A stretch of 64,000 bases of DNA from Misgurnus anguillicaudatus (GCF_027580225.2 NC_073340.2:36552001-36616000); one strand, 5' to 3'. Shown: positions 1 to 12,283, counted from the stretch's first letter. The notes: generated by a model from the letters alone, not told the origin. Translations and numbers: made by a program.

Positions 1-74
1 ACATATATTAATAAATGAACTTTATGTCTTATGTTGAGATCTGACAGCTGTGTGTGTTTATGTGTGTGTATTAG

Positions 75-3000
75 GGAAAGATGATGTGCTGGACATTGAG
101 ATTGATTCATACATCCACTGCATCAGTGCTTTTGTGAAACTGGCTCAAAGCGAGTACGTCTTACTGACTGAGATCATTCCAGAACATCATCAGAAGAAAA
201 CCTTTGACTCACTCATACAGGTCAGTGTTGCGTTTTTTTCTGCATGTTTTATGTATATATTAAATCCCACCATTTGACAATTTTACTTCATGTATTTAAA
301 GGAAAACACCACAGTTTTTCAATATTTTACTATGTTCTTACCTCAACTTAGACTAAGTAATACATACCTATCTTTTTCAATGCGTGCACTTTTAATCTTT
401 GTACAGCTCTTTTTGAATGTGTTAGCATTTAGCCTAGCCTCATTCATTCCAATGGCTCCAAACAAAATTCATGGCTTCTAAATTCATCCCTGTTTGGATC
501 CTAAGGAATGAATGGGGCTAGGCTAAATGCTAACACATTCACAACACGCTGTACAAAGATTAAGTGCACACATTGAAAAAAGATATATATATATCTGAGG
601 GTCTTGTATCACACTGAAGGGGCTTATTTTCCCGATAACTACCGGCTGCCTCTACATTATCCCGCTTATTACACGGCTACTTGTCACATAAGAAAAAAAA
701 CGGACATGAATATGAATTTGAAACATTTTATTGGCATATTTGTTTTAAATTAACATTTTTATCCTTCCGCGAAACTTTGCACAGATGCATAAAATGATCG
801 TAATACCTTATTAAGATCCTCTGCTTCATACTTGTCTGTCTCCATTTTTTTCTCTTTTAGCCAGTCTTTGAGAAGTTTTAATGCCCATTCTGTATTTTTT
901 GTGTGTTGGCTTCGTAGCTGTCATGCTCTATTTTGTCAAGTTCAGTCTCAGTAAGCTCTCTGGGTCTTATCGTTGTTCGTTCTTCTATCCACTGTTTAAA
1001 TGTTTTGTTTTTTCCGTACATGTTAAAATGAATGTCAAAATTTTCCATTTTTAATTGTGGTTGTCCAGTGTTTGTCACAAGATGGCGCCAAACAGTAATC
1101 TTTATTGGTCTTTATTGGCGCGGAGCGATTTAAATCGTACAAGTAGTACCAGCTATGCGTTATTACTTTGGAGCGGTTATTATTTGAAAAGAACGAACCT
1201 GCAAATGTCTCAACTGACCAATCAGAATCAAGCATTCCAGAGAGCCGTGTAATATATATATTTGGTCCCAGATTAGGTTTGAGCCTCAGTGTCAGATCGG
1301 TGGATAATTGAAAGGGGTAATCAAAGGTTTGCTATTGCTGCTCAGTGACAATTAAAATTTTGGGGGAGGAGACTTAATCAACAGAGAATTGCATTGGACA
1401 AAAAAAGTGCTAGATGATGTTGTCAGTATTGTCATTCATTTCCTAGAAGTTTATAACTGAAGTCAACTTGTTACCTTGTAGAAGTACACAGACAAACTGA
1501 GAATACAAAGCTAAAAGACGTTGACTAAAAGCCTCAAAGGTTTTAATGCTAAAATGTGTGTCGTATGGTTGCAGGAGGCGTTGGATAATTTGATGTTGGA
1601 AGGCGATAACATCGTGTCAGCTGCACGCAGAGCCATCATGAGACACGATTATTCTGCTGTTCTCACTATATTTCCCATCCTGCGACATCTCAAACAAACC
1701 AAACCAGACTTTGATGCCACACTGCAGGTAAAAGACAAGGATTCTAACTTGTATTATTTTACTGTAATATGGTTGGAGTTAACACTGTTCTGCAGTAATG
1801 ACTGTTGTTTTATTTGATGTGTTGTAATACAGGGAACCGCTGCCAGCACTAAGAACAAACTCCCGGCTCTCATCACTTCTATGGAGACCATCGGAGCCAA
1901 AGCGCTCGAGGAGTTTGCTGACAGCATTAAGGTACAACATGCATGGCTTCTAACCTAAAGGGTCCTGGGTTTGAACAATACATTATATATTAGAAGAAAT
2001 AATTAATGAATATCTGAGGTACTATCACGTGCTGACAATATGAGGATGATTGTGGGATGATGTATGTTACATAATGAGATGTTTTGTCCCAACAGAATGA
2101 TCCAGATAAAGAATACAACATGCCGAAAGATGGCACCGTACATGAGCTCACAAGCAATGTAAGATCACTCATTTATACCTTATATAAATACTACATGATT
2201 TGCTTGTGGAATTGAAGAAATTGTGTCTTTGTATTGCAAATAATTTATTATTAAATTGTCAAGTATCCATGGGAAAATATTTGTGTGTGGCACGTAGGGA
2301 ATGGACGATTACCGGTTTCACGATTAACCATGATAAAATGTCCTGATGGTTAGTATTATCGTTTAAAATTGAATTATCATTACACCTGTGTTTGATTACC
2401 GTGATTTTTAAAACTCGCAGTAAATACTGTCCAGCCAGAATTAGTTTGACGCAGGCGTGCACATGCAACAGTTTTTTTTGCACAAGAAGGCATTTAAGGG
2501 ATAATGTATTGTATTCATTTACGTAAAACATATTAGACAGATTTATTTATTTTTTTTTACCACAGAAATAATTTCAGGGACATGAAATATTAAATTGTGA
2601 TTTTTAAAAATAAAACTTGTTCAATTGTTTTCAGTGTGTGTATCAACTCATTTTGAACATCTCATTTGAAGAAAACCATGATAATATTGATTACTGTGAT
2701 AACTTTGGTCACTATAATCATGATATGAAATTTTCGTACTGTCCCATCCCTAGTGGCACGTTTAAAGGGGATATTTCATAAGACTTTTTTTAAGATGTCA
2801 AATAAATCGTTGGTGTCCCCAGAGTACATATGTGAAGTTTTGCTTAAAGCTTAAAATACCTCACAGATAAATTATTATAAGATGTTAAAAATGCCACTTT
2901 GTAGGCGTGAGCAAAAATGTGCTGTTTTGGGGTGTGTCCTTTAAAATGCAAATGAGTTGAATTCTGCAGTAAATGGCAGTGCTGTGGTTGGATAGTGCAG

Positions 3001-6000
3001 ATTAAGGGGCGTTATTATCCCCTTTTGACATCACAAGGGGAGCCATATTTCAATTAGCTATTGATTAGAATAAACTGTGTGAGTTTTGTTTTCCAGGCAA
3101 TCCTCTTCCTACAACAGCTGCTGGATTTCCAGGAGACGGCCGGAGCGATGCTGGCATCACAGGGTAAAAAACACATTACACCTGTAATTTATACCAACAT
3201 TTCTGACTTCTGTAAACTAGCATTCTTACCTAATCACAAATCAACAATAAACAAAAATGACTGTTGTTAATGTTTGTATGGATCTTGCATGTCATAGTTT
3301 ATGTCTGTAGACGTGTTGAAGATTTTTATCACATTAATGTTTATAACGCAACCATCCTCCTCTGCTCATCTGCTGTCTGTCGTGAAGCCGCCTTCTTTGG
3401 TTTTTCTAAAGCTGCATAAAGCAACTTTTATCATTTCTGTGCTTTTTTTCTTAAGCCTCTTTCTCATGTAGAGATGCTAAATCATCTCGGTCTTAAACTG
3501 CAATTTACTGCAAAAGGGATGAGATTTGTTTTGTTTTTACATGAGACCTTTACAACAAAGTAAAAGTAAAAGAGAGCCCTGTTACCCATGCACATTAAAA
3601 CCTGATTTGAGTCATTTTTGTTATTGTAACTGTATGTCATATTTTTTTTCCTTTGCCTTTATTTTACAACCCTCTGATTTAACCCTTCGTGTATGATGAG
3701 TGCATGTCACCTGTAATAGCCCCGCCCACTTGTTCATACATAAACCCCGCCCACTCGATCTCTCAAGCCGGCTTGCCATTTGATGTTAAGCTCTTCACTA
3801 ACAAAACTATTTTAACTTCTTGCCCTTTGCTTCTTTCTCTCTTCTGCTTTGCTTCTGTCCCGTAGTTCTCGGGGACACTTACAATATTCCTTTAGACCCC
3901 CGAGGTAAGCGTCTGTGCTGATGGATAGAGTTGATGATCCTCTGTATTTAAAGACAGTTAGTTTTGATGAAATACAGACGATCGTTCAGCTACTATGTTT
4001 TATAAGCGATATGTATAGTAGAGGGAAATCTTTGCATGGGCATGTGATGTGTTTTTAATAAACTTTTTGTTGTTTCTTGTTTGTAGAGAGCAGCTCATCT
4101 GCCAGCAGCTACAGTTCAGAGTTCAGCCGAAGACTTTTGAGCACATATATCTGTAAGACACACAGCAGAAATACTTTATAAACAATAAAGTCACATTTTA
4201 GTCCAGAATGACTCTTTGAATGCATTTGATATAATTATCAGCGTCCTCGTGTGTTTAGTTGTGCACATGTTGTGTTTATGAAATACATTGTCAGTGCTGT
4301 AATAGATAGACAGTTTTGTACATAACTTGTTTAACATTAATATGCGTGTTGTTTTTGTAGATAAAGTCCTCGGTAACCTTCAGCTAAATTTGTCAAATAA
4401 AGCGAAAGTCTATGAAGATCCAGCGCTGCGAGCCATTTTCCTTCATAACAACTACAATTACATCCTGAAGTCCCTGGAGAAGTGAGTCTTTACTACAAAT
4501 TCAATCCTCAATTCCCACTTTTTGGGGTTTTAAATCCATTATAAATGCCATTATTAAGCTCGGACCATCCATTTAAAATAAGTTTTGATTGTGTTCATCT
4601 GAAAAAGATAATTTTACACATCGAGGTTGAGTAAATCATAAGGTAATTTTCATTTTTTGGTAAACTATCCCTTTAAGATGGCATTTTTATGAGGCTTATG
4701 GGATAAAAAATATAATTAGCTTGATATTAAATCATTAAATGTCTGTAAAAATGACCTCACTAATAGTGAATCAAACATTTGCGCGTGTGTGTGTTGTACA
4801 GGTCTGAGTTGATTCAGTTAGTTGCTGTAACTCATAAGCGGGTGGAGAGTTCATATCGTGAACTTATTGAACAGGAGATACAGAATTACCAGCGCAGGTA
4901 AATCCACCTCCACACATCTGCTCACAGACACATCAACCATTAAACCTGAAGTCATATTATAACCTTTATTCACCTACAGCTGGTTTAAGGTCACAGAGAA
5001 TCTGACAGAGCGAAATATACCAGCATTCCTACCTGGAACCAAGGTAAAAAAAACACAACACACACAACTACACTGAACTATGGGGCTGTTTACACTTGTT
5101 ATTAAGATGTGTTTTCATCGATCGGATCACAAGTGGACGAGAGAGACACATTACGTTTACACCTGGTATTTAAATCCGTCTCTTTTGTCCACTTTCGACC
5201 GCTTCTGTGCTGAATACTATGAGGGGGTGGTCTGTGAGACGGTGGGCGAGTCTCTCTGCTGTCATTCAAACCCGAGCGGGAGTAATTATGAGTTTATATG
5301 GACGCAAACTAATATTATGTCGGAGTGCACTGCTTGTTTAGCAAGTAAACATGCTGCACAGTGTTTTGTACATGAGTATGTAAGAGCTTTCTTTGAATTT
5401 TCAGCGCAATTGATGAAATAGGATCGCGCAACTTTCACACGCTTTCAAAACTAAACTACAGAGATCAGCCGGTTTAGTTTTATCAATGAAAGGCTAAAAA
5501 TAGCGCTGTTCAGCGTATGTTCACAGCAGAAGTCAAAAAAGACGTAAAACTTGTGTTTAATACCTCAGATTAGATAAATGGGCGGAGAGAAGGCGTGTGG
5601 CTGTTCGAATACATTTAACCACATGTGCGTTCCGCAACTCCAAAGCGATCCGATCGAAAGTGGTTTCGACTACCTCTGGATGTGGTTGAAAGTGGTGGAA
5701 AGTGGACGAGCTCAAAACGTTTTGAACCCCGTTTACACCTGGCATTAACGTCGTCCACTTGTGATCCGATCGACGAAAACACATGTTAATGCCAAGTGTA
5801 AACAGCCTCTATGCTAAAGATCTTTTCGGTTTCATATTATTTCTTTCTTTCTCTGAACCTCTTACATTTTCCAATGTGTCCATGATGCCCCCAGATCCCC
5901 TTCTGAAGACCCTTGTTGTTATAAATGTTGTTTGGTTGATGTCATTTTTGTATTTCATTTAAAAGCTCAAAGACAAGGAACGCCAGATCATCAAGGACAA

Positions 6001-6629
6001 ATTTAAGGTACAATAGATATATGTTGTCAGTCACATTGAGTTACATTCAATTAGTACAATGATTAACAAATGACACACTTTATAAGTTGGTTTCTGAATA
6101 TGTTTTGTGTGTCTCAGGGCTTTAATGACGGTTTGGAGGAACTGTGTAAGATTCAAAAGGGCTGGGCGGTTCCTGATAAAGATCAACGTGATGCTATCAG
6201 ACACGCTCAGAAGAGAGCCGTATCAGACGCTTATAAAGCCTTTCTACAGCGGTGAGACAAACACCTATACATACACATACACTATTCACACACAATCTCC
6301 AAAAACACTAGCATGCGATTTCATTAAAAAACAGCAAGCAATAGCTGTCATTTCACAGTCTAGGTTTACTATAGACCTGATATAGTCCGGCTATAAGTAA
6401 CCCACTATAGCAAAATAGACTTGAATTTGGTTATATGGCTTTTATGCCAACACAACCTGTGAAATGTCATACTGCCACTCGAAACTTTCTGAATCATTAC
6501 AAATGTCCTTGTGTTTGTTTTTATAGATGTGCAAACATATCGTTCACTAAAAATCCAGAGAAATATCACCGATACAGCCCGGAGCAGGTGGAGGTCATGA
6601 TTGACAGGCTCTTTGACACCTCAGCGTAG
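75..6629 (+). CDS. exoc7: Exocyst complex component 7 (Exo70), 3' part of gene, 13 exons
   Basis: Exo70 is the exocyst subunit that docks secretory vesicles at PI(4,5)P2-rich plasma membrane. Exons by frame and GT-AG borders: 75-220, 1575-1727, 1833-1931, 2096-2158, 3097-3163, 3866-3904, 4087-4152, 4361-4481, 4802-4897, 4980-5043, 5966-6007, 6118-6251, 6527-6629. They join without frame break into 396 codons ending in TAG at 6627-6629, slightly more than the C-terminal half of the roughly 700-residue family protein. Recognisable Exo70 segments include [85 protein letters not shown] and the C-terminal FTKNPEKY...[10 protein letters not shown]. In mammalian Exo70 the FTKNPEKY region contributes basic residues to membrane binding. 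The 5' exons lie left of the window. The first exon enters in phase (two bases completing a codon), so the gene is cut by the window edge, not broken. Confidence 0.96.
371..583. mobile_element. Hairpin (foldback) MITE in exoc7 intron
   Basis: Arms at about 371-450 and 505-583 are near-perfect reverse complements. TCTTTTTCAATG at the left pairs with CATTGAAAAAAGA at the right, and GCCTAGCCTCATTCATTCC pairs with GGAATGAATGGGGCTAGGC. The loop is about 55 bases. No coding potential. A palindromic nonautonomous DNA element is the simplest reading; I cannot assign a family. Confidence 0.75.
660..1260 (-). mobile_element. Interspersed element carrying a decayed minus-strand coding fragment (possibly Crypton/DUF3504-type)
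   Basis: TTACACGGCT at 669-678 is mirrored by AGCCGTGTAA at 1243-1252, marking inverted ends. On the minus strand, an N-terminal-looking segment ([17 protein letters not shown]..., roughly 1048-880) passes by a frameshift into [14 protein letters not shown]...[12 protein letters not shown] at about 890-785. That last pattern resembles the N-terminal part of DUF3504/Crypton-derived proteins (KIAA1958, ZMYM, QRICH1 type), which carry WA...F..W and L...L..FYA..R motifs. The tyrosine recombinase core is absent. Family assignment is from memory of the motif and is tentative. Confidence 0.45.
2295..2752. mobile_element. hAT-like nonautonomous element with 8-bp target duplication
   Basis: The element begins TAGGGAATGG and ends CCATCCCTA. 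It is flanked by an exact 8-bp duplication, GTGGCACG, at 2287-2294 and 2753-2760. Eight-base duplications with short imperfect terminal repeats are typical of hAT transposons. The interior is AT-rich without a long ORF. It lies in the exoc7 intron between 2158 and 3097. A truncated copy in inverse orientation lies at about 36957-37208. Confidence 0.85.
2760..3060. repeat. Fragment of an interspersed repeat in exoc7 intron
   Basis: The stretch around 2930-3000 (GTGTCCTTTAAAATGCAAAT..., GTGGTTGGATAGTGCAGATTA) recurs at about 36882-36957. There the same position, right after GTGCAGAT, is the left junction of a hAT copy. The sequence starts close to a TTTAAAGGGG motif. No coding potential; class not determined. 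Confidence 0.6.
3866..3904 (+). other. exoc7: exoc7 in-frame 39-nt microexon, probable cassette exon
   Basis: The bases between CGTAG and GTAAGC encode [13 protein letters not shown]. Both flanking introns are phase 1, so including or skipping the exon keeps the frame (SQ-E... or SQ-V...PRE...). As I recall, mammalian EXOC7 isoforms differ by just this 13-residue insert. Alternative use here is inferred from phase and family knowledge, not seen. Confidence 0.8.
4580..4678. repeat. Right-end fragment of a TTAA-type MITE in exoc7 intron
   Basis: The run ending in AAACTATCCCTTTAA at 4661-4677 matches the end of a very common fish nonautonomous element with TTAA borders, in reverse orientation. 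I see no matching left end, so it is a fragment. Confidence 0.5.
5084..5809. mobile_element. Harbinger-like MITE (terminal repeats GGGGCTGTTTACAC)
   Basis: GGGGCTGTTTACAC at the left and GTGTAAACAGCCTC at the right open long inverted arms, which include CGGATCACAAGTGGACGA opposite TCCACTTGTGATCCGATCG. A 3-bp TAT flanks each side. Three-base duplications and GGG-starting ends fit PIF/Harbinger. It fills most of the exoc7 intron 5044-5965. A related copy with TTA duplication is at 28350-29712. The 113- and 75-codon open frames inside look like by-products. Confidence 0.75.
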
Positions 6630-6773
6630 GCCACACCCACACAATTAACATATTTCTTTGGGCAACAAACCTTTTCTCTCTCTCTCTCCACTTCATAATA
6701 CACTACCCAGCTTGTATGTTTCTGTTTGTATAAACAAAATTATTTATGTATATCTTTTTGATGATTTAACTGC

Positions 6774-6779
6774 AATAAA
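6774..6779 (+). terminator. exoc7: exoc7 polyadenylation signal
   Basis: AATAAA lies 145 bases after the exoc7 stop codon and is followed by a T/GT-rich stretch. It is the first canonical hexamer downstream, so the 3' UTR is probably short. Confidence 0.7.
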
Positions 6780-7540
6780 TAGAGAATTCTCTGTATATCA
6801 AGTTTTCTGTCATTTTTGTGTGCCAGGCTAAAAGTCTGATGTGTAGTTGATATTCTTGTACTTTGTGAGTCAGGCTCACATTGAAGTAACACTGAAATGT
6901 GATTCAGCAAATATGATGGCAGTAAATCAGATTTCGTAATAAATGATGTGAGTTTTTCTTAGAATGATGACTTTTTTTAGGAAGGAACTGAATGATGTTT
7001 GGATGAATGTAGTCAGTTCCTCTCGATTTCAAAGAGTTATTATATCAGTGTAACCATACATGCAGTTTAACAAATAAGGGTCAAGTCATTGTTCATGAAC
7101 AAGAAATCATATGTCTCAATATTATCTGATGTTAACTATATGACCACAGATTTGATACAGTAATAAAGATCATGAATGAACAAGGATGCACTTTTTTCTA
7201 TTTTAAAAGTATGAAGTTATGAGGGTACATTTGATTGCAAGAGATTGGACAGAATTCCTCCAGACATTTACACCATAACTTTGGTTTACAAATTGCATTG
7301 ACATTATGATACAAAGCCTGTGCAAATAACAAAATTAGTAAAGTTATGTCAACAAACTGTAAAACTTTCAGATCTCAAACATTCATTCACTTTTATTAGA
7401 TAAAAACAATATTTCCAAAAGAGCAATTTCAATCCAGTTCACATTTACTAAAGTCTAAAATCTATAGAAATCATTTGAATGAGTTTATGACAAAAAGGTC
7501 AACCAATTTACATTTAATGACTTATGCAATAAACAAAAAA
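6780..7540. other. Intergenic DNA downstream of exoc7
   Basis: This is AT-rich unique-looking sequence between the exoc7 polyadenylation signal and the LINE insertion. I see no exon, RNA gene or clear repeat in it. Confidence 0.6.
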
Positions 7541-10250
7541 AAATAATGCTGGGTCAAATATGGGTTATATATATCCCTATTAACATCAAAATATGACTTT
7601 CATCAATTTGTAAATAAACCCACTCGTCTGACAAAAACATCACAGACAGCAATAGATTTAGCTTTCTCAAATAAGCCGGAAAGAGTTTTAAAAACATACA
7701 ATCTGGTGTGTGGCTTATCAGATCACAACATGATATTAATCTCCAGAAAACTTTCAAAAAAAAACATTTAAATGAACATAAATATGACCAATAGACAACT
7801 CAGTTAATAATTCCCCGCAAGGATCTTGTTAAATTTGAGAATGAGTTAGCAAATACTACTTGGGATGAAGTCTCACAACATAATCAAGTGAATATGTGTT
7901 GTGATATATTTACTTCTATAATGGGTAACATTTTAAATAAATTCTTAAAACAATGTAGAAGGCCACAAAGAAAGATACAGCTTCCATGGGTAAGTACGAA
8001 AGTTAATTAAAAAAAAGAGATTTTGCCCTAAAAACCTATCTTAAAACTAGATATGACACAGATCTTATGTTATTTAAAGGTCTACGAAATCAAGTAATAA
8101 AAGATTGCGCAATTTAAAAGCAAATTATTATATGACAATTCTGACTGAAGCTAAAGGAAATTCTAAAGAAATATGGAGACAAATAAACCGTTTAATTAAA
8201 CCTAATGCAAATATAAATAATTCATATGAATTAAAATATGAAGGAAAAAACATATCAGACCCTGTTCAAGTTGCTAATGTTTTTAATCATTTTTTTATTA
8301 AATCTGTTCAAGATCTTGCTTCAAATTTTTTGGATGGTGAGCCCAGTAGTAGCAACTTAAACATATTGTCATCAGTAAATGACAATTCTTTTAAAATTAG
8401 AGAAGTGGATCAGGCAGTGGTATTGAAAGCTATTTCAGATCTGAATACCAATTCATCTAAAGACAACTACAACATAGATGCAATTTTCCTCAAAAAATAT
8501 GCACAAATTATTATTCAGCCATTGACCCACATTATAAATGTTTCTATAAAAACTGGAATACTGGAAAAAGGCACTGGTTAAACCCATCTTTAAGTGCAGG
8601 AATACCACAGACGTTAGTAACTATCGACCAATAAGTCTAGTTCCGGTACTGTCAAAAATACTAGAAAAAATTGTTTCAGAACAGCTAACTCAATATCTAG
8701 AAATGCATCAGTATATACACCCCAAACAGTATGGTTTCAGGCAGAACCATTCTACTGAATCAGCCATCTGTGCATTACTGGAAAATATTGTGCAGCCGCT
8801 TGATAAAGGAAACATCGTGGGTGTGGTATTCCTGGACTTAAAGAGGGCATTCAATACAGTAAATCATGGGCATCTTATTTCAAAACTGTCATCTTATAAC
8901 ATGTCACATCAGGCACTTTCATGGTTCGAGTCTTACTTACAGGGCCGAGAACAATGTGTAGATATTGATCATGTAAAATCTGCCCCATGTAAAATTAAGA
9001 CCGGAGTCCCTCAGGGAACCATACTGGGGCCTGTTCTCTTCAGCCTGTACGTGAACGAGCTGCCTGAAGTGTGTCCTGAAATTGGCCTTCAAATGTATGC
9101 CGATGACACTGTGGTTTATGTGTCTGGCAAAAACCCTGTTGTTATCGGTAGTACACTAACTAGAAGTCTTGAGAAAGTGTCTAATTGGCTGAATAAATCC
9201 TGCTTAACACTTAATCTGAGGAAAACTAAATCTATGTGTTTCTCTATAACAAGAACGCGTACAATAAATGACCATAACATTAAAATGAATGGTGAACTCA
9301 TTGATCAGGTAGAACAAGAAAAATACTTAGGAGTGATTTTAGATTCTCAGTTAAATTTTAAAAGTCATATTAAAAACATCTCAAGAAAAATGAAAGCCAG
9401 TATGAACTGTTTTAGAATGATTAGGAGCTGTCTAACATTAGAATGTGCTCATGTTTTTTTTGAACACTATGATTCTGTCCCACCGGTCGTACTGCACCAC
9501 TGTTTGGACCCAGACTAGCCAAACTACCCTAAAGCCTATTGAGAGGCTTTATAACCGTGCTCTAAAAATTTTAGTCAAAAAGCCTATTCGATTTCATCAT
9601 TGTTATATTTTAAATGAATATAAAATTTTAAACTTTGCTAATTTTGTTAATCGCAGATATATAATGTTGTTTTTTAAATGTTTGATTGGACTTGCACCGG
9701 AGCCACTTTGTCAATTTGTTAACAGGCTGGACCCATCCAGATCAACAAGAGCAGTTACATGTGGAAACTGTAAAGTTTAAAACATCTTTTGCTCAAAATG
9801 TTTTCTCTGTGAAAGGAGCCAGTCTGTGGAACTGGCTTCATACAAATATAAAGACTCTAACTAAATTGTCAACCTTTAAAAAAATAACAAAAGTCTGGCT
9901 CATACAGCAGCAGCAGTGTGATCATGTCTTATGAGATGTATAGTGTGTGAGGTGTGCATCTGTTAGAGTTAAATTATTACATTTATTTTTACTGGTTTTA
10001 ACTGGTTTTTGGACATTCTATTGTATTTGCTGTTTTTTGTTCTTATGTTTTATTCTCTTATTATCTGAACTGTTGAAAAGCCCTTCTAGGGACAGGTGTT
10101 GCGAATTAGCCATGGCTATAAACACTGTGATAAAGGCATCGGATTGTTCTTGTTGTAATAATCTATGTTTTTTGTATCTGTACCCCAAATAAATAATGCT
10201 GGGTTGTTGGTACCCAACTATAAGTTAAAACAACCCAGCATTTTTTTTAA
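7530..10250. repeat. Small hairpin element split by the LINE
   Basis: Removing 7555-10190 plus one target copy rejoins a short palindrome. AATGCTGGGTTGTT on the left pairs with AACAACCCAGCATT at about 10231-10244, bordered by A and T runs. The LINE therefore landed in a pre-existing short hairpin MITE. Confidence 0.65.
7555..10190 (+). pseudogene. 5'-truncated, frameshifted L2/CR1-like LINE retrotransposon
   Basis: The end of an APE-type endonuclease domain is seen at about 7590-7745 (TAIDLAFSN..., GLSDHNMI). The reverse transcriptase follows: 8105-8581, then 8590-9518 in a shifted frame (YRPISLVPVLSKILEK; FLDLKRAFNTVNH with motif A Asp; TGVPQGTILGPVLF; YADDTVVY motif C), then 9475-9780 and 9767-9934 in further frames. 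There are at least three frameshifts (near 8575, 9450-9515 and 9770), so it is dead. A short 3' UTR follows and the tail reads CCCCAAATAAAT. Flanking AATAATGCTGGGT at 7542-7554 and 10192-10204 is the target duplication. Endonuclease-RT organisation and 3' tail fit the L2/CR1 clade; exact subfamily is not determined. Confidence 0.85.
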
Positions 10251-10461
10251 AGTGCTAGATGTTTTATTGTGTAAGACTATTCAACAAAACACCAGTATGT
10301 GTTTTGGTGAAAATTGCATAAGCAATTGTAAATTTAAGAAACGGCAAACAGTTGTACATAAGCAACCTCGAGAAGAATTTGCAATTTGTCCAAAACTAGA
10401 TGATGTGGAGGTTGAACAAAGTGTTTTGAAAATGTCATTTGTGATCTGAGAAAAACTCTCA

Positions 10462-10871
10462 TGACTCTAAACCACAAAACCAGTCATATGGGTACATTTT
10501 TGAAATGTAAATGTATGCATCATCTAAAAGATAAAAAATACAGTATTTCCATTGATGTATGGAAGGACAATGGTTGGCAGAGATACAACTGTTTGAAAAT
10601 CTGGAATCTGAGGCTGGAAAAAATCCAAATATTGAGGAATAAAAATTGTCCAAATGAAGTCCTTGGCAACTGCATTCACTCACAAAAACGTTTTGATATA
10701 TTTGCAGGAAATATACAAAATATCTTTATTGAACATGATCTTTATATTGTATCCTAATGGGTTTTGACATGAAATAAAAATAATTGATAATTTTGACCCA
10801 TATAATCTGTTTTTTGCTTTTGCTACAAACATACTCGTGTGACTTATGACTGGTTTTGTGGTCCAGGGTCA
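10462..10871. mobile_element. 410-bp inverted-repeat DNA element upstream of plau
   Basis: TGACTCTAAACCACAAAACC at 10462 is the imperfect mirror of GGTTTTGTGGTCCAGGGTCA ending at 10871. No transposase is present. It resembles a repeat that is very common in fish genomes, but I cannot name it with certainty. Open frames of 98 and 74 codons inside look fortuitous. Confidence 0.7.
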
Positions 10872-11408
10872 CAAATGTTTCCTAAGTGTCAAACACTTTT
10901 GGGGTCACTGTATGTTGATCAACTTATTAAATGTTGATGTTTATTGTTGCATTAGTGATATAATATGACCCTGACATATAGCATATTAATCTGTTTGTTT
11001 CAGAGATTATTATTTCTTCATTGGCTCAGATTGGGGTCTGATTTTAATGACATCACACTTACACATGTATCCTTGATTCACAATTTTATTTCACATTTTG
11101 CATTGATTTATCTATGATATTCCCTAAAACTGAATACAGACCAACATGATTTGTTTTCAACTTTTTGCACAGCTGAGTATTTCAGGAAGTCAAATGTGTG
11201 AAATTGATTTTACTGTCTGCCCACTTGTGTGGGTGTCAGCATCTGTGTTTTGCAGAAGATGCCCATATGCCAGGAAGAAAAGTTTGCTTTCCCTGCCATT
11301 CTTTAGACTGTGAAATTCAGTGAAAGATGAATCATTAATATGATCTAATTTCATATTAACTGTGCATGTGTTTGCCCCACAAACTATAGAAACCTGCTTT
11401 TGCTTTAG

Positions 11409-11462
11409 CCAATCAGAGGAGACTCTGCTGCGTATATAGGGAGTGTTTGAGTCGATGAGAGT
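11409..11462 (+). promoter_or_regulatory. plau core promoter (CCAAT and TATA boxes)
   Basis: CCAATCAG at 11409-11416 and TATATAG at 11433-11439 sit in the usual order just before the untranslated first exon, which ends with a donor at 11531. Transcription should start about 25-30 bases after the TATA box, near 11463. Upstream AGGAAG (about 11274) and TGAATCA (about 11323) resemble ETS and AP-1 sites. These are known to matter for mammalian PLAU, but single short matches here are weak. Confidence 0.65.
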
Positions 11463-11802
11463 TATATACTGTAATACTGTACAGCAGAAGACACGCTTTG
11501 AAGAAGTTTACCTAGACGATCTGCAGATCAGGTGAGATGGGTTTTTATTACTGATTATGATCTGTTATAGTCATGTAATATTGCTTAACCAAAGCTACAC
11601 AGTCATAGAAAGTGACATTATCTTATGTTTCATCTTAACCTCAACATGGTACTAGTAGCTTTTGAATAATACTTATGACTTTATATTTAGTGATTAAATG
11701 GTCACATTCATAAATGCATTTGAATCTTAAGTGATTTTTAAAAACAGAAAACTGTAAACCTAACTTGTAAAACTAGTTACAGCATGTAAAAAGTGCTGAA
11801 TA

Positions 11803-12283
11803 CCATATGGCAAAAAAAAATATATTTTTAAATATGGCCAAAAATATATTGGCTGAATTGTATTGTTTACAAATATATTTTTCACCAAAATATTTATTTG
11901 TATATTTTAAAATATATTTTTTTATGTTTAGCCCTCCATATATTTCAAACCAAGGAAATATATTGAGGTCACATTGGAAGAAAGGCTTTATGTTTTTTAC
12001 AAAAAAATTTCAATAATAGGTTTGAATAAGTTAAAATTAAATATATTTTCAACTTCAAAATAATGAACTTGTATTTAAAATATATTTCTTGTCATGTGGA
12101 TTGTAAAATTAGAAATATATTTGCTTGCCCTTGAAGTGAAATATATGTTGATATATGAAGGTTAAAACTAAATATATTTTCAAATTCAAAAATATATTTA
12201 ATTAGGCTTAACTTTCTAAAAACTATTTTTAGCATATATTTAAAATATATTTTTGGCCAGAGAAATGTATATTTTGCTGTATG
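11803..12283. mobile_element. AT-rich MITE in plau intron 1
   Basis: CATATGGCAAAA at 11804 mirrors TTTTGCTGTATG at 12272-12283, and the interior is built of many AAATATATTT-like words. It has no coding potential and looks like a nonautonomous DNA element. Confidence 0.55.

Noticed and set aside
8105..9934. A cellular reverse transcriptase gene
   Set aside because: Motifs are those of a LINE, the frame is broken at least three times, and the unit is flanked by a target duplication.
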